A stretch of DNA of 64,000 nt, taken from Spirosoma fluviale. Lineage in GTDB: Bacteria; Bacteroidota; Bacteroidia; Cytophagales; Spirosomataceae. How positions within the stretch are numbered: the stretch's first letter is position 1; each line of letters starts with the position of its first letter. Positions 23,895 to 33,613 of the stretch are shown here, piece by piece. Below the pieces are notes generated by a model that worked only from the letters and a program-made list of their open reading frames with translations, did no database searches and was not told where the DNA came from. The translations under genes and the position numbers were made by a program. Where the stretch lies: the NCBI RefSeq assembly GCF_900230225.1, contig NZ_OCNH01000002.1, positions 1,055,844 through 1,119,843 of the forward strand, in the 5' to 3' direction.

Positions 23895-25565
23895 ATGTAC
23901 CTACGTATCGCCCTGTTACGCGCCCTTTTCTGGATTGTTGCCACCACTGCCCTGAGCACGCTACCCAGGCAGGCGGTGGCCCAGGACTCCCTGACGTATA
24001 GTATCGATAGTTCTCTGACACTTATGCCATCGACGGTGATCGATGCCGCCATTGCCGGAAAATGGCGATTGAGTACGTTTGCTGGCTACCAAAGGCTGTA
24101 TGAAAAGGGTTTTTTAAATGAACTTTATGTAAAGCATGGATTGCACGCCAGTCTGGCAACGGATTATTTCTTTAATGAACATCTGGGGGTCGGGGCACTG
24201 GTTGGGTATCAAAGTTTACGGGTCGACGGCTCGTATAATCAAGATCCGTCCATTCCGGTTAACTCATTCGCCCGCGTGCTGCCATTAACAGCGCTGCACA
24301 CGTTTATGCTGACAGTCGGACCGGCTTTATCCGTTAGCCTCAGCAAGCGATTATCACTAAATGCGAATCTCCGGGGAGGGTTGTTCTACCATAGCGTTCC
24401 GGTGTTAAGTGCGTATTCCCTCAGGTATACGGAAGGCGATTTGCTGAATGGCAAACTGGTTGCCACCACCACCATGCCCACCAGTCAACGGGCTCAACTG
24501 GGGGCGAATGGGACCGTGAGTCTTAACTATCAGTTTACCAGTCAGTTTAGCCTGGGGCTAGCCGCCAGTGCTTCGTTTAGTTCCGTTCGGTATGCACGGT
24601 TAAATATCGCTGGCGATTTTAGCCAAAAAACGCTGGAATTACCTACCTACGGGGCGCAGATTACGGCCTCGTTTCGGTTATCACCGTCGTCGTCCGCGTC
24701 GCCTTCATCAGCAGGGGTATCAAGCCAGCCGAAAGTGGTTGAGGCCGGCCAGCCGGTGCCGGTCTGTTACCCGCCTTTACTGGACCCGGCCCAGTCCAAT
24801 CTTTTCAAAATAGGCGGTATTGAACGGCCGGTATTTAAATGGCGCAGTAGTGCCCCGATCTACACCGAAGGAGAACAGTATACGATTCAGATTTATACCT
24901 TGCCGGGCAATAAGAAGGTCTACGAAAAAGTGCTTAAGGAGCAGCAATTCGTATGGCCATCGCAACTGCCTTTGCCAGACACCGCATCTTTTTTCTTTTA
25001 CACTGTATACACGAGCCGTATCAGTGAGTACGGTCATTTGTGCCGCAGCGAACCCGCTGCCGGAACCTTTTCTTTTTACAAAGGTCAGCCAACCAATCAG
25101 CCATTAATGACTCGGCCGTCGTTTCGGACGTATGCCATTAAACTGTACGAGCTACCCCCAATTACCGTAGCCCCACCCGATTTGCAGCGGGTTAATCTGT
25201 TGTTGCGGACGTTGCAAAAAGTTGGCCTGCTAATAAGTCCCCGGACATCGTCTGCCAGCCCCGCCGATTCTGCTCAGCTGGTCACTCAACTACCGCCTAA
25301 ACTTATTTATGAAGCACCCGTGGAGCAGTCGCTGTTTGTCTGGCCTGCTGGTGTACCGCTGCCAGCCAGAGCAACTGCCTACGAATACACCATCAACGCG
25401 CTTGATAATCAGGAGGTCGTTCAGCGCAACTACCTTATGGTAGAGCCGGAAGGCTGCTATACGATCATTAACGAAGACACGAAGAATACCTTTTTACGGT
25501 ACAGAGGGGCATCGGCGGCTGTTGTACCGCCAGATGCACTACCTGTAAAGAAGGAAGAACGCTAG
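23895..25565 (+). CDS. Outer-membrane barrel-like protein embedded in the T6SS operon
   Basis: I start at ATG 23895 rather than TTG 23889; it lies 9 nt after the tssF stop. The 556-residue product has a signal peptide (ALLRALFWIVATTALS, cleavage near AVAQ). Residues about 30-265 look like an outer-membrane beta-barrel (alternating strands such as KWRLSTFAGYQRLY and LNANLRGGLFYHS). The C-terminal half has two related domains with FVWPSQLPLP and FVWPAGVPLP signatures, probably periplasmic or surface beta-folds. The stop codon overlaps the tssG stop on the other strand (CTAG, 25562-25565). Its position between tssF and tssG suggests an outer-membrane component of this T6SS, but I recognise no named family. 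Confidence 0.7.
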   Translation: MYLRIALLRALFWIVATTALSTLPRQAVAQDSLTYSIDSSLTLMPSTVIDAAIAGKWRLSTFAGYQRLYEKGFLNELYVKHGLHASLATDYFFNEHLGVGALVGYQSLRVDGSYNQDPSIPVNSFARVLPLTALHTFMLTVGPALSVSLSKRLSLNANLRGGLFYHSVPVLSAYSLRYTEGDLLNGKLVATTTMPTSQRAQLGANGTVSLNYQFTSQFSLGLAASASFSSVRYARLNIAGDFSQKTLELPTYGAQITASFRLSPSSSASPSSAGVSSQPKVVEAGQPVPVCYPPLLDPAQSNLFKIGGIERPVFKWRSSAPIYTEGEQYTIQIYTLPGNKKVYEKVLKEQQFVWPSQLPLPDTASFFFYTVYTSRISEYGHLCRSEPAAGTFSFYKGQPTNQPLMTRPSFRTYAIKLYELPPITVAPPDLQRVNLLLRTLQKVGLLISPRTSSASPADSAQLVTQLPPKLIYEAPVEQSLFVWPAGVPLPARATAYEYTINALDNQEVVQRNYLMVEPEGCYTIINEDTKNTFLRYRGASAAVVPPDALPVKKEER

Positions 25566-26509
25566 AGAAAACTGGTATAACCCAGATAAACATCGGTTGG
25601 ATCGGGCGCGTCCTGTTCCTTTGGTGAGGAAGTCAGGACAGTAACAGAAAAGTCAATAGAGACAGGAAGGAAATAATTAACGAGATTATGCAACAAGGCA
25701 ATCGATTGAGAATGCGGCAAAAAAAGCGGAACCTGCGCATCCGGAACGGGACCAATCTGGATCTGTATGCCGTTGCGGCCATCGTCGAAACGGTTACCCA
25801 TTACCGTATCGACGCCTAACCGACAATTGGCCAGCGTGGGTAAGTTATCCTCGGCCTGGGTTGGCTGGTGGCTTTTACGGCCACCTTCAACCGTTACGGG
25901 AACGGCAAAAAAGACTCGTAAAAACTGACTTAGCCAGACAAGGTTACTGCGAACCTGGTGCATCCAGGGCAGTATTTGCAAAAAAAGACCCGTCTGCGGC
26001 CGGTTCATGTCCTTAATAATGGGCCATTGTTCGGCAAATTGATCGATCAGAGTCCTGGCCGTATCCGGGTGTTCAACGGAATTTTCATGCTGGACCGCCA
26101 ATGTCCGCAGGTAATTCAGTTCAGCATCGAAGGGCAGGAAGAAAAGACGGGCCTGCCGTTCGTTGTCCCGATCCTGCCGGATGGTATCGAGGGTCTGGTC
26201 GGTATCGGCAAGGTGGGCTAAGTCTTTCGGGGGGAAGAATAGGTATTGCGGCAACATATCGAATAAGCCCTCACGGGGCGTATCGATGCGGTTGTAAATA
26301 AAGGCGGACCCTTCCAGCAGCCAGTCGCCCATCTCCAGGATGTCCTTGGAGTAAGCCCGGTTGTAAAGTCCGGTTGGGTTAATGATAATTCGTTCTGGGG
26401 GTACCTGCTGATCGGCCAGGGAGGCTGCCAGAATTTCGGCTTTGAAATCAACATCAAGCAGATCAAGGAAATAAGGCTGTAAAGTTGACGATTGATTAGA
26501 TATTGTCAT
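25562..26509 (-). CDS. tssG: T6SS baseplate subunit TssG
   Basis: I start at ATG 26509 instead of the GTG at 26527, giving 315 residues. The product carries TssG (VasB-like) features of Bacteroidetes systems: FKAEILAASLADQ, NPTGLYNRAYSKDI and the VVSIDFSVTVL-like C-terminal strand, with an LGVDTVMGNRFDDGRNGIQ segment. TssG pairs with TssF in the baseplate wedge. It is alone on the minus strand within a plus-strand run, overlaps the preceding convergent stop codon and is divergent from tssO with about 70 nt between starts. Confidence 0.75.
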   Translation of the reverse strand: MTISNQSSTLQPYFLDLLDVDFKAEILAASLADQQVPPERIIINPTGLYNRAYSKDILEMGDWLLEGSAFIYNRIDTPREGLFDMLPQYLFFPPKDLAHLADTDQTLDTIRQDRDNERQARLFFLPFDAELNYLRTLAVQHENSVEHPDTARTLIDQFAEQWPIIKDMNRPQTGLFLQILPWMHQVRSNLVWLSQFLRVFFAVPVTVEGGRKSHQPTQAEDNLPTLANCRLGVDTVMGNRFDDGRNGIQIQIGPVPDAQVPLFLPHSQSIALLHNLVNYFLPVSIDFSVTVLTSSPKEQDAPDPTDVYLGYTSFL

Positions 26510-26578
26510 GGATAGAGAAGCCAGCACTGTAAATGATTAACAAGTTACCTGTTTCTGCTAAAAGAACCTTTTAGGCAA

Positions 26579-27073
26579 ATGAAATCATTAAATTATAAGG
26601 AAATAAATCAAGCGTTCAATCGATTTCTGGTCTGGTTTGCCAGTCTGTTATTGACAACGGTTGCCTGTGTGTTTTTGTACATCAAAGCGAGTTCGAATCA
26701 GTTTAACCGGCTGGTTCAGCAGAAAGAAGATTTCGACCAGATTTTTTACAAAGATGCGCTCCTGGCCGATAAGGTCGACTCGCTGTATACGTACATGAGT
26801 TTGCTCAATACCAGCCAGATTCGGGACGACCATCAAATGCAACGGTTGATTACCAGGAAAAAAGAAGAATACACCAAACTGGTCAATCAGGAGCTGAAAA
26901 ACAGGCCCTACTTCCTGGTCTACAACCGGTTGTTCAGCCATGTCAACGAGATGCTTCTGCTGAAAGACTCCCTCAACAGAGCTATGGTTGAAGAAGGCGA
27001 TATGCGGAGTGTACTGAGAGATTGTCTGCAACGGGCAGTAAACGAACATCGACAGCGTAAACGGGCAAATTGA
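26579..27073 (+). CDS. tssO: T6SS class-iii membrane protein TssO
   Basis: The 164-residue product has one transmembrane helix (residues about 16-36, FLVWFASLLLTTVACVFLYI) after a short cytoplasmic N-terminus, followed by a charged helical/coiled periplasmic domain. This is the layout of TssO, a Bacteroidetes-specific part of the T6SS membrane complex. It is the first gene of a five-gene plus-strand run (tssO, a second small membrane protein, PKD protein, tssR, clpV) and is 23 nt upstream of the next gene. Confidence 0.8.
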   Translation: MKSLNYKEINQAFNRFLVWFASLLLTTVACVFLYIKASSNQFNRLVQQKEDFDQIFYKDALLADKVDSLYTYMSLLNTSQIRDDHQMQRLITRKKEEYTKLVNQELKNRPYFLVYNRLFSHVNEMLLLKDSLNRAMVEEGDMRSVLRDCLQRAVNEHRQRKRAN

Positions 27074-27096
27074 CGCGGCACTTTTAACTAACCAGA

Positions 27097-27621
27097 ATGG
27101 AAACATTTTTTCGACTTACCATGCGTGAACGGCGGCTTCAGTTTATCTATCTGCTGGCGGCACTTTGTCTGTTAACGCTCTTTATAAGCTTCGTGGCGTT
27201 CAAAAATAACACCTATTCGAGTAGTGAGTCGAAGCGGGTGTCGAACAAGATTAAACAGCAGGAGCAAATCCTGAAAAGTCAACTCCGCAATATGCCCCTG
27301 CTGGACTCCGCTTACCAGTCTATTGTTGCGTTTCAGCCCCAGGTGAATGCTGTTTTTGTTGAAGTCGAAATAGAAGAGGACCTCAATGATATCAAACGAC
27401 TCTCTACCTCCCAATTGGACAACACCCGTTCACGGTCATTTGGGCAGATAGCCGATTTTTATCGGATGATGTACATCGACAAAAAGATAGTCTGGAGCAA
27501 GCAGTCCAACATTAGTCTATTCCGAACACAATTGGATAATTGCAGCGTGGGGTTGATATCGAATGCCGCCCCGGCTCCCGGCCCAACTACCGTTGCCCAA
27601 CCCACTACCAGTGACCAATAA
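27097..27621 (+). CDS. Single-span T6SS membrane protein (TssO/TssP-like)
   Basis: The 174-residue product has one transmembrane helix (about 14-33, FIYLLAALCLLTLFISFVAF), a helical periplasmic part with NKIKQQEQILKSQLRNMPLL, and a Pro/Thr-rich tail. Its topology and position between tssO and the PKD/TssR genes match the small membrane subunits of class-iii systems. I cannot decide between a second TssO-like protein and TssP. It overlaps nothing and is followed by the PKD gene after 4 nt, so translation may be coupled. Confidence 0.65.
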   Translation: METFFRLTMRERRLQFIYLLAALCLLTLFISFVAFKNNTYSSSESKRVSNKIKQQEQILKSQLRNMPLLDSAYQSIVAFQPQVNAVFVEVEIEEDLNDIKRLSTSQLDNTRSRSFGQIADFYRMMYIDKKIVWSKQSNISLFRTQLDNCSVGLISNAAPAPGPTTVAQPTTSDQ

Positions 27622-27625
27622 TCTC

Positions 27626-28513
27626 ATGAATAGCAAAATGACCTTATCGGTACGGGCGTTGTTCTTTACCCTGATCGTACTCTCCGGGCTCTATCAATAT
27701 ACGGCAGAGCCCACGATTCGGGCTAAAGTGGACCCGATACAGCAAGTAGAAGGTCAGCCAATACACTATGCCGATAGTACGGATGAGGAGGGCAGGCGGC
27801 ACTGGGAGTTTGGGAATGGGCAGGAGTCGAGGGTATCTAAAGGAGATTTTTACTATTACAAGGCCGGTACGTATCTGATTCGACTAACGATCGATAATAA
27901 ACTGACGAAAACGTTTTCTGTCGTGATTACGCCAAAGAAAATCGTGCAGGCCCAGGATTCGCTGGTGAAGATCAAAGGGCCGTCATCGGGTTACGAACGG
28001 GAAAAAATGGTGTTCACCGCCGAAGGGGGAGGAGCCCGGCAGTTTTCCTGGCGCTTTGGCGCAAGTGGGCAGATCGACTCCCGCGACCAGACCGCAATCT
28101 ATAGCTATCCTATGGTAGAAAGCTATACGCCCTTCCAAACCTACCGAATTGAACTCATGACGGATGTAACGAAATACCCGGTTGTTAAAGAAGTTCGGGT
28201 TTTTAAGGGGTTCAATAAATTCGCGCCAACCATCGATTCGCTCGACATTACGGGCAATGATGTTAAACGGCGATTGCAACTCATTGCGGATGGTCAATCC
28301 TTTAATGTTCACTACAACTACCTGCTAAAGAGATATTTGTGTGAGAAAAATAATACAATTGTGCGCATTAACGAGGCAAAAATCAACGACTTTTATTCGT
28401 ATTGTATGGGCTTGCAATTCGATCGGGGCGTGCGTATCGACGGGGTAACGGTAACTGCCGATTCACTTACATCCTGCCTTGTGCGCTTAAACGTGACCCA
28501 GCATAACCAATGA
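27626..28513 (+). CDS. PKD-domain periplasmic T6SS protein
   Basis: I use ATG 27626, 5 nt after the preceding stop, because a longer frame from 27563 only adds sequence overlapping the previous gene. The 295-residue product has an N-terminal membrane anchor or signal (LFFTLIVLSGLYQYTA) and a PKD-like beta-domain (residues about 30-100, with HWEFGNGQESR and YYYKAGTYLIRLTI). A second beta-domain follows (FSWRFGASGQIDSRDQ). PKD proteins are commonly encoded beside tssR in Bacteroidetes T6SS loci and probably join the periplasmic part of the complex. The stop overlaps the tssR start (ATGA, 28510-28513). Confidence 0.7.
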   Translation: MNSKMTLSVRALFFTLIVLSGLYQYTAEPTIRAKVDPIQQVEGQPIHYADSTDEEGRRHWEFGNGQESRVSKGDFYYYKAGTYLIRLTIDNKLTKTFSVVITPKKIVQAQDSLVKIKGPSSGYEREKMVFTAEGGGARQFSWRFGASGQIDSRDQTAIYSYPMVESYTPFQTYRIELMTDVTKYPVVKEVRVFKGFNKFAPTIDSLDITGNDVKRRLQLIADGQSFNVHYNYLLKRYLCEKNNTIVRINEAKINDFYSYCMGLQFDRGVRIDGVTVTADSLTSCLVRLNVTQHNQ

Positions 28514-30999
28514 AGCACCTCGTTCGTAATGGCTATTGTCAGCTATCCGGCTGGCCTCCGTGGTTCGTATTCCTTCGGCGGTTTTTCGGCCTGGTACTGT
28601 TCTGGCTGAGCTGTCAGGAAGCGGCAATGGCTCAACTGCCTTTTTTCATGCGGGTAGCCCGCCAGCCGTATAATCTGGTGCCGCATGCGGGTAGTTCGGG
28701 GTCAACAAAAACAGCCGTAGATGTAGCCAAAGATGGGGCCGACTTAACTTTTCAACCGGCCGGTGGTACCCCCTGGATCGTTTACTCGGACCGCGTCAAC
28801 AACAATACGTTCCGAAGTTCTACTGGTACAGGCCCTTTTCGAAAAATGGGGTTTCTGGAAGCTTTTTACGTCTTAAAAGAGCGAAACGGGTATTTGAAAC
28901 TCATTAAATACGACCCTAAATTACCCATCGGAAATAAGTTTTCCAGCCGGGCAGTTACCGACCGAAAGTCTGTGGTGTATTACGGCTGGGCACCTAAAAC
29001 CCGGTTTCTGCTGGCTAACCAGAGTATCCGGTCGGCAGACCAGCGCCGGGCACAGGTATTTAGTGCCGTACTGGCTCAGCCGATTCTCATTGCCAATCCG
29101 AGCCAGTATTTCACCAAAGATTCCGTAAAACTGTATTCGGAGCCTACCCAGCAAGCCCTGGTTGGCGATAAGCTGAAGCTCTATGATCTGACCTATATTT
29201 ATAAGCTCTCCGAAACCCGTCGGCAAGCCCTTATTGGCCGGGCGTCGTGGTTTCCAACCGACAGCGCGAAACAAATTCTTTTGGGCTGGGCTCCCATCGA
29301 TTTGCTACAGGCCGTTGGGAATCGACTGTTTCTCGAACCCGACACCACTACGCTACAGCAACAGGCCCTTCCGCTTTACCGATCCGTAGCGGCAGCCACC
29401 CGAAAGCTGTCCGATTCGACGGTTGTCAGCAGTCCGTTTTCAGCCGTCTCCTGGAATCAGTTCGGTACTAAATTCCCGGTGCTCAATCAATTCAAGAATA
29501 GCAAAGACAGCCAGACCGTTGTGCAGACGAATGGGATGACCCCTTTGTTAATCAGGCGGCACGTGCCCATCCTGAATGTAAACGGCCAGCCAATCAGCAG
29601 TCAGCAGTTGGCCAGCATTCGAACCCATAGCAACAACTACAACCTGATTTATGTCATTGAAGGCAGCCCGGCCATGCAGCCTTACTGGGGTGAGATGGTA
29701 AATACCATTCAGTTCACGATCTCGCAGTTGTCGCAGGATACGTCGCGGGCTATCAGTCTGCGCGCGGGGGCTGTTGTGTATAACGAGTATAAAAAAACGG
29801 ACGATAATAAGCTGCGGGGCAATGTTGATTTAAGCCCGCTGACTACCAATTACGTTTACCTGCTCAATGAACTGAGAAAGCTTATGCCACCGGCCAGAGT
29901 GCAGCCGGAGCCGGAGGCCAAAAGTGTGCGGTTTGGCATTGGCAAAGCCCTGGAGTTGTTTGCCGCTCACCCCAACGAAAACAATATATTGGTATTGGTG
30001 GGTATTAATGGAGATATGCAGTCCATCGTCGATGGAATTCTGGTTCCGGCTGCTCTGAAAAGTGTAGAATGCCGATTGCTCGCATTTCAGGTGTATGCGC
30101 CCGTGGGCGATGTGGCCAATAACTTCGTTCTGCACGCCCGCGAACTAATGGTGCAGATTGCCAATCAGGGTGGTGTTCTGAAGAAGACGAGGCTGGTTCG
30201 ACCGGACATGGTGACGACTGTCAATGAGTTTACCCATCGAATAGGCGATCGCAATGAATATAGCCTGGCTTATCCGCAACGGAGCATGGTGCCCGGCTGG
30301 GTTCTTTTCCCGAGAAAGAATCAGGCCCTGCCGTTTAAGGAACTCTACGCAGCTACGGATAGCCTGTTCAGGCAAGTTACCCACGAATCCGAGACGATTA
30401 TAGCCGCCCTGGAGAGTACATTTCAGCATTTAGAACTGCTGGGAGATCGGGTAAATCCGAAATTAACGCCAATTTATGCGTCCCTGGGGATGAGTTTACC
30501 GGCCGTAGCGTCGACATTGATGCCCCTGGAAGCGTATCCCTTTCTGGTGCGGGCCTATACGCCAACGACCCTTAGCGATGGTCACCGGTGGAAGTTTATT
30601 GCCCTGCTGCCTTTGGATGAGTATGAGAGCATAAGTCGCTGGCTGGAACAGTTGAGCAGCGAAGACCTGGACCCGGCCGTTTATTTCGACCGGCTTAGGC
30701 TCTACCGCCGTTACCATAAGACCATTAAGGAAATTGGCCTGCCCGTGGAGACGACCTTGACACTCGACCAGATCTTAAACGGAATTTTAGATCTGCCCGC
30801 TGCCAATCCCTTATTCAAGCGAATCACCGTGAGTCAGTTAGTGAATCGTAAGCAGTTGTCCGACGCCTTACTCAGTCAGGTTTTATACCTGCTCCGGGAA
30901 CGACGTGATTACTTCCGGCGGATACCTACCTTCCGAAACAGCCGGTTTACGTCGAATGGGCGGACGTATTACTGGATCAGCGAAGACCTTTTTAAATAA
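28510..30999 (+). CDS. tssR: T6SS class-iii protein TssR
   Basis: The 829-residue product has an N-terminal signal (FFGLVLFWLSCQEAAMAQ), an N-terminal domain of about 300 residues, and a central von Willebrand A-like domain (from about residue 375, YNLIYVIEGSPAMQPYWGEM). The MIDAS motif DxSxS is degenerate (EGSPA), so classical metal binding is doubtful. This organisation fits TssR, a large envelope protein unique to Bacteroidetes T6SS and required for their assembly. Translation is coupled to the PKD gene by ATGA overlap, and clpV starts 20 nt downstream. Confidence 0.82.
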   Translation: MKHLVRNGYCQLSGWPPWFVFLRRFFGLVLFWLSCQEAAMAQLPFFMRVARQPYNLVPHAGSSGSTKTAVDVAKDGADLTFQPAGGTPWIVYSDRVNNNTFRSSTGTGPFRKMGFLEAFYVLKERNGYLKLIKYDPKLPIGNKFSSRAVTDRKSVVYYGWAPKTRFLLANQSIRSADQRRAQVFSAVLAQPILIANPSQYFTKDSVKLYSEPTQQALVGDKLKLYDLTYIYKLSETRRQALIGRASWFPTDSAKQILLGWAPIDLLQAVGNRLFLEPDTTTLQQQALPLYRSVAAATRKLSDSTVVSSPFSAVSWNQFGTKFPVLNQFKNSKDSQTVVQTNGMTPLLIRRHVPILNVNGQPISSQQLASIRTHSNNYNLIYVIEGSPAMQPYWGEMVNTIQFTISQLSQDTSRAISLRAGAVVYNEYKKTDDNKLRGNVDLSPLTTNYVYLLNELRKLMPPARVQPEPEAKSVRFGIGKALELFAAHPNENNILVLVGINGDMQSIVDGILVPAALKSVECRLLAFQVYAPVGDVANNFVLHARELMVQIANQGGVLKKTRLVRPDMVTTVNEFTHRIGDRNEYSLAYPQRSMVPGWVLFPRKNQALPFKELYAATDSLFRQVTHESETIIAALESTFQHLELLGDRVNPKLTPIYASLGMSLPAVASTLMPLEAYPFLVRAYTPTTLSDGHRWKFIALLPLDEYESISRWLEQLSSEDLDPAVYFDRLRLYRRYHKTIKEIGLPVETTLTLDQILNGILDLPAANPLFKRITVSQLVNRKQLSDALLSQVLYLLRERRDYFRRIPTFRNSRFTSNGRTYYWISEDLFK

Positions 31000-31019
31000 C
31001 CCATTCCTCAGCACTACCT

Positions 31020-33506
31020 ATGCGTCAACTACCGCTTACCGAACCGGTCGAGAAGGCCCTGCATATAGCCCGCGCTTTGGCTCGTGAATACCATAATGAG
31101 CAACTTACGGCGGCTCATCTGTTGCGCGCACTTCTCCACGACGACGTAGGCGGCAGTGCGCTCCTGAAAGCCTTAGGGCAGGATGTGGCGTATATTTTCG
31201 ACTGGGCCGATGTCTGGATCGAAGAACAACCCCGCTCGGCCCAGGTCATAACGGAGCCGTTACAGGACGAATCGGTCGACCGCGTTCTGAACGAAGCCGA
31301 TTTCTTTCGCATCAAGCTGGGGCTCGATTACGTTGAGCTAATTTGTGTTCTGACGGCGCTCACCAAACCCGGCGTTGGCTTCACGGCCGAACAGCTTCGC
31401 TCCCTGCCTTTGCAGGAGCGCGACCTGCTGGATCGTTTTTTACGGGACCTCTCCGCCCCCCGCGCCACTGAGAAAACAAGCCCGGGTAGCAATGGCCAGC
31501 CCGCTTTTCCGGGTATGAAGGCAAAGGGGCAATTCAGCTATTGCATCGACAAAACGGCGCAGGCCCGCGCCCACAAGCTAGACCCTGTTGTGGGGCGCAA
31601 GCAGGAAGTACGAACGATGCTCGAAATTCTGGGTCGGCGTAGCAAACCCAACGTCATGGTTGTGGGCGACCCCGGCGTGGGTAAATCCGCCCTGCTCGAC
31701 GGGCTGGCCCAATTGATTGTTGACGGCCAGGTACCCGCCCGGATGAAAAATGCCATTTTGCTCGAACTGGACTCCGGTGCCCTGCTGGCGGGAGCTTCGT
31801 ATAAGGGCGAAGTGGAAGACCGCCTTAAATCGGTTCTGAAAGAAGTCCGGCAGCAGGAAATGTGTATTCTCTTCATCGATGAAATTCATACCCTGCTCGA
31901 CCCCAAAGGCTCCGCTGGTAACGGAATTGCCAATCTGCTCAAGCCCGAGCTGGCTCGTGGCGAACTGACCGTGGTGGGGGCTACTACACTTGAAGAATAC
32001 CGAAAGCTGATCGAGCCCGATCAGGCCTTAAGCCGCCGGTTCGAGCTGCTCACCGTGACCGAGCCCACCGAGCAGGTAGCCGAACGCATGATTCGGGGAC
32101 TGATACCGGTTTATGAGCAGCACCACAAGCTGGAAATTCAGCCCGACGTGATTGCCGCCTGCATCCGTCTGGCGCGTCGATACAGCAAAGAACGCCGGTT
32201 GCCCGACTCCGCCCTCGATCTGCTGGACCGCACCATGGCGGCTATCCGGATCGCGATCGAAACATCGGATACAGAACTCAGCCGACTCGAAAAAGCCGTT
32301 CAGGAGCTAAGCCAAAGTGATTTGCCGCCGGGTGAGGCACTGGAAGAATACCGGTGGATTGATACGCAGCTTCACCACCAGATCAGCCCCGTTCTACTGG
32401 GAAACTGGGAAGATAAAATTAACCCGCTCGAACTGGAAACGCCCTTTGCCTACCATGATTATATCATGGCCAAACTCATGCGGTTTCGGGAATTGGCCGG
32501 TCAGCAGGTGCCGGTCGTTACGGCCAATGACCTGGTGGCGGTAGTGGCCCACAAAACGGGTATTCCCATGGGTAAGGTACAGGGGCAGGAGAAAGAACGG
32601 CTGCTGTCGATGGAGAGTTTTCTGCAACGGCGGGTGGTGGGTCAAAATCATGCTTTGCGGGCTTTATCAGACGCTATTCTGGAGTCGCGCAGTGGGTTGC
32701 AGCGGGCGGGCCAGCCCATTGGTTCCTTCTTTTTGCTGGGTCCCACCGGAACGGGAAAAACGGAATTATCGAAATCGCTGGCCGACTTTCTGTTCAACGA
32801 TGAGCGGGCACTGATTCGGTTCGACATGTCGGAGTTCAAAGAAGAGCACTCGGCGGCTTTGCTCTACGGCGCTCCTCCGGGTTACGTTGGGTACGAAGAA
32901 GGCGGCTTGCTGGTCAATAAGATCAGAAAGCAACCCTACTCTGTTGTATTGTTCGACGAAATCGAGAAAGCGCACGGGTCCGTTTTTGATGTTTTTCTCC
33001 AGATCATGGACGAAGGGCGGCTGCACGACAAACTCGGCAAGGAAGGGGACTTCACGAACGCGCTGCTCATTTTCACCTCCAATATCAGCAGCGAATGGAT
33101 AACCAACGAATTTCAGGCCGGTCGGATGCCAACGTCCCAGCAACTAATGACACGCATGACGGGCCAGTTCCGACCGGAATTTCTGGCCCGGATTACGGAG
33201 ATTATCCCGTTCTCGCCCATACAGGAAGAGAATGTCGTGCGGATTTTTGAGATTCAGCTCGCTCATCTGCAAAAAAGTCTTGTACAGCAGGGTGTTACCC
33301 TGACATTGACCAAAGAGGCCAACCGGCAGCTGGCCTTGCAGGGCTTTTCGCCCCAGTACGGTGCCCGGCCGCTGGCGGGTATCATTCGGAATCAGCTCCG
33401 CAGGCCAATTTCGCGGCTGCTTATTTCGGGGCAACTGCAAAAAGGACAGGCGCTGAATCTGGACTGGAATGCGCAGACAAGTGAGCTGATCTGGCAGATC
33501 GGCTGA
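31020..33506 (+). CDS. clpV: T6SS sheath-recycling ATPase ClpV (TssH)
   Basis: The 828-residue product is a double-AAA+ Clp protein: an N-terminal Clp_N repeat domain (about 1-145), first Walker A GDPGVGKSALL (about 215-225) and Walker B LFIDEIH (about 285), second Walker A GPTGTGKTELSK (about 573) and Walker B VVLFDEIEKAH (about 642). ClpV disassembles contracted TssB/TssC sheath for reuse. The length and position at the end of tssO-...-tssR, next to the second tssB, favour ClpV over housekeeping ClpB, which has a longer coiled-coil middle domain than is seen here. Confidence 0.92.
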   Translation: MRQLPLTEPVEKALHIARALAREYHNEQLTAAHLLRALLHDDVGGSALLKALGQDVAYIFDWADVWIEEQPRSAQVITEPLQDESVDRVLNEADFFRIKLGLDYVELICVLTALTKPGVGFTAEQLRSLPLQERDLLDRFLRDLSAPRATEKTSPGSNGQPAFPGMKAKGQFSYCIDKTAQARAHKLDPVVGRKQEVRTMLEILGRRSKPNVMVVGDPGVGKSALLDGLAQLIVDGQVPARMKNAILLELDSGALLAGASYKGEVEDRLKSVLKEVRQQEMCILFIDEIHTLLDPKGSAGNGIANLLKPELARGELTVVGATTLEEYRKLIEPDQALSRRFELLTVTEPTEQVAERMIRGLIPVYEQHHKLEIQPDVIAACIRLARRYSKERRLPDSALDLLDRTMAAIRIAIETSDTELSRLEKAVQELSQSDLPPGEALEEYRWIDTQLHHQISPVLLGNWEDKINPLELETPFAYHDYIMAKLMRFRELAGQQVPVVTANDLVAVVAHKTGIPMGKVQGQEKERLLSMESFLQRRVVGQNHALRALSDAILESRSGLQRAGQPIGSFFLLGPTGTGKTELSKSLADFLFNDERALIRFDMSEFKEEHSAALLYGAPPGYVGYEEGGLLVNKIRKQPYSVVLFDEIEKAHGSVFDVFLQIMDEGRLHDKLGKEGDFTNALLIFTSNISSEWITNEFQAGRMPTSQQLMTRMTGQFRPEFLARITEIIPFSPIQEENVVRIFEIQLAHLQKSLVQQGVTLTLTKEANRQLALQGFSPQYGARPLAGIIRNQLRRPISRLLISGQLQKGQALNLDWNAQTSELIWQIG

Positions 33507-33613
33507 GTATGCTGGTAACTTTCTGGTACAAGTACCGGTCCGAATCCAGTTCAGCTTGTTACCGAAGGCTGTAAAAAAACGTACCAGTTGTTTGAAACTG
33601 CCCATTTCCAGCC

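Noticed and set aside
31020-33506. Housekeeping ClpB
   Set aside because: The linker between the two AAA domains is short and the gene lies directly between tssR and tssB2, both of which favour ClpV.
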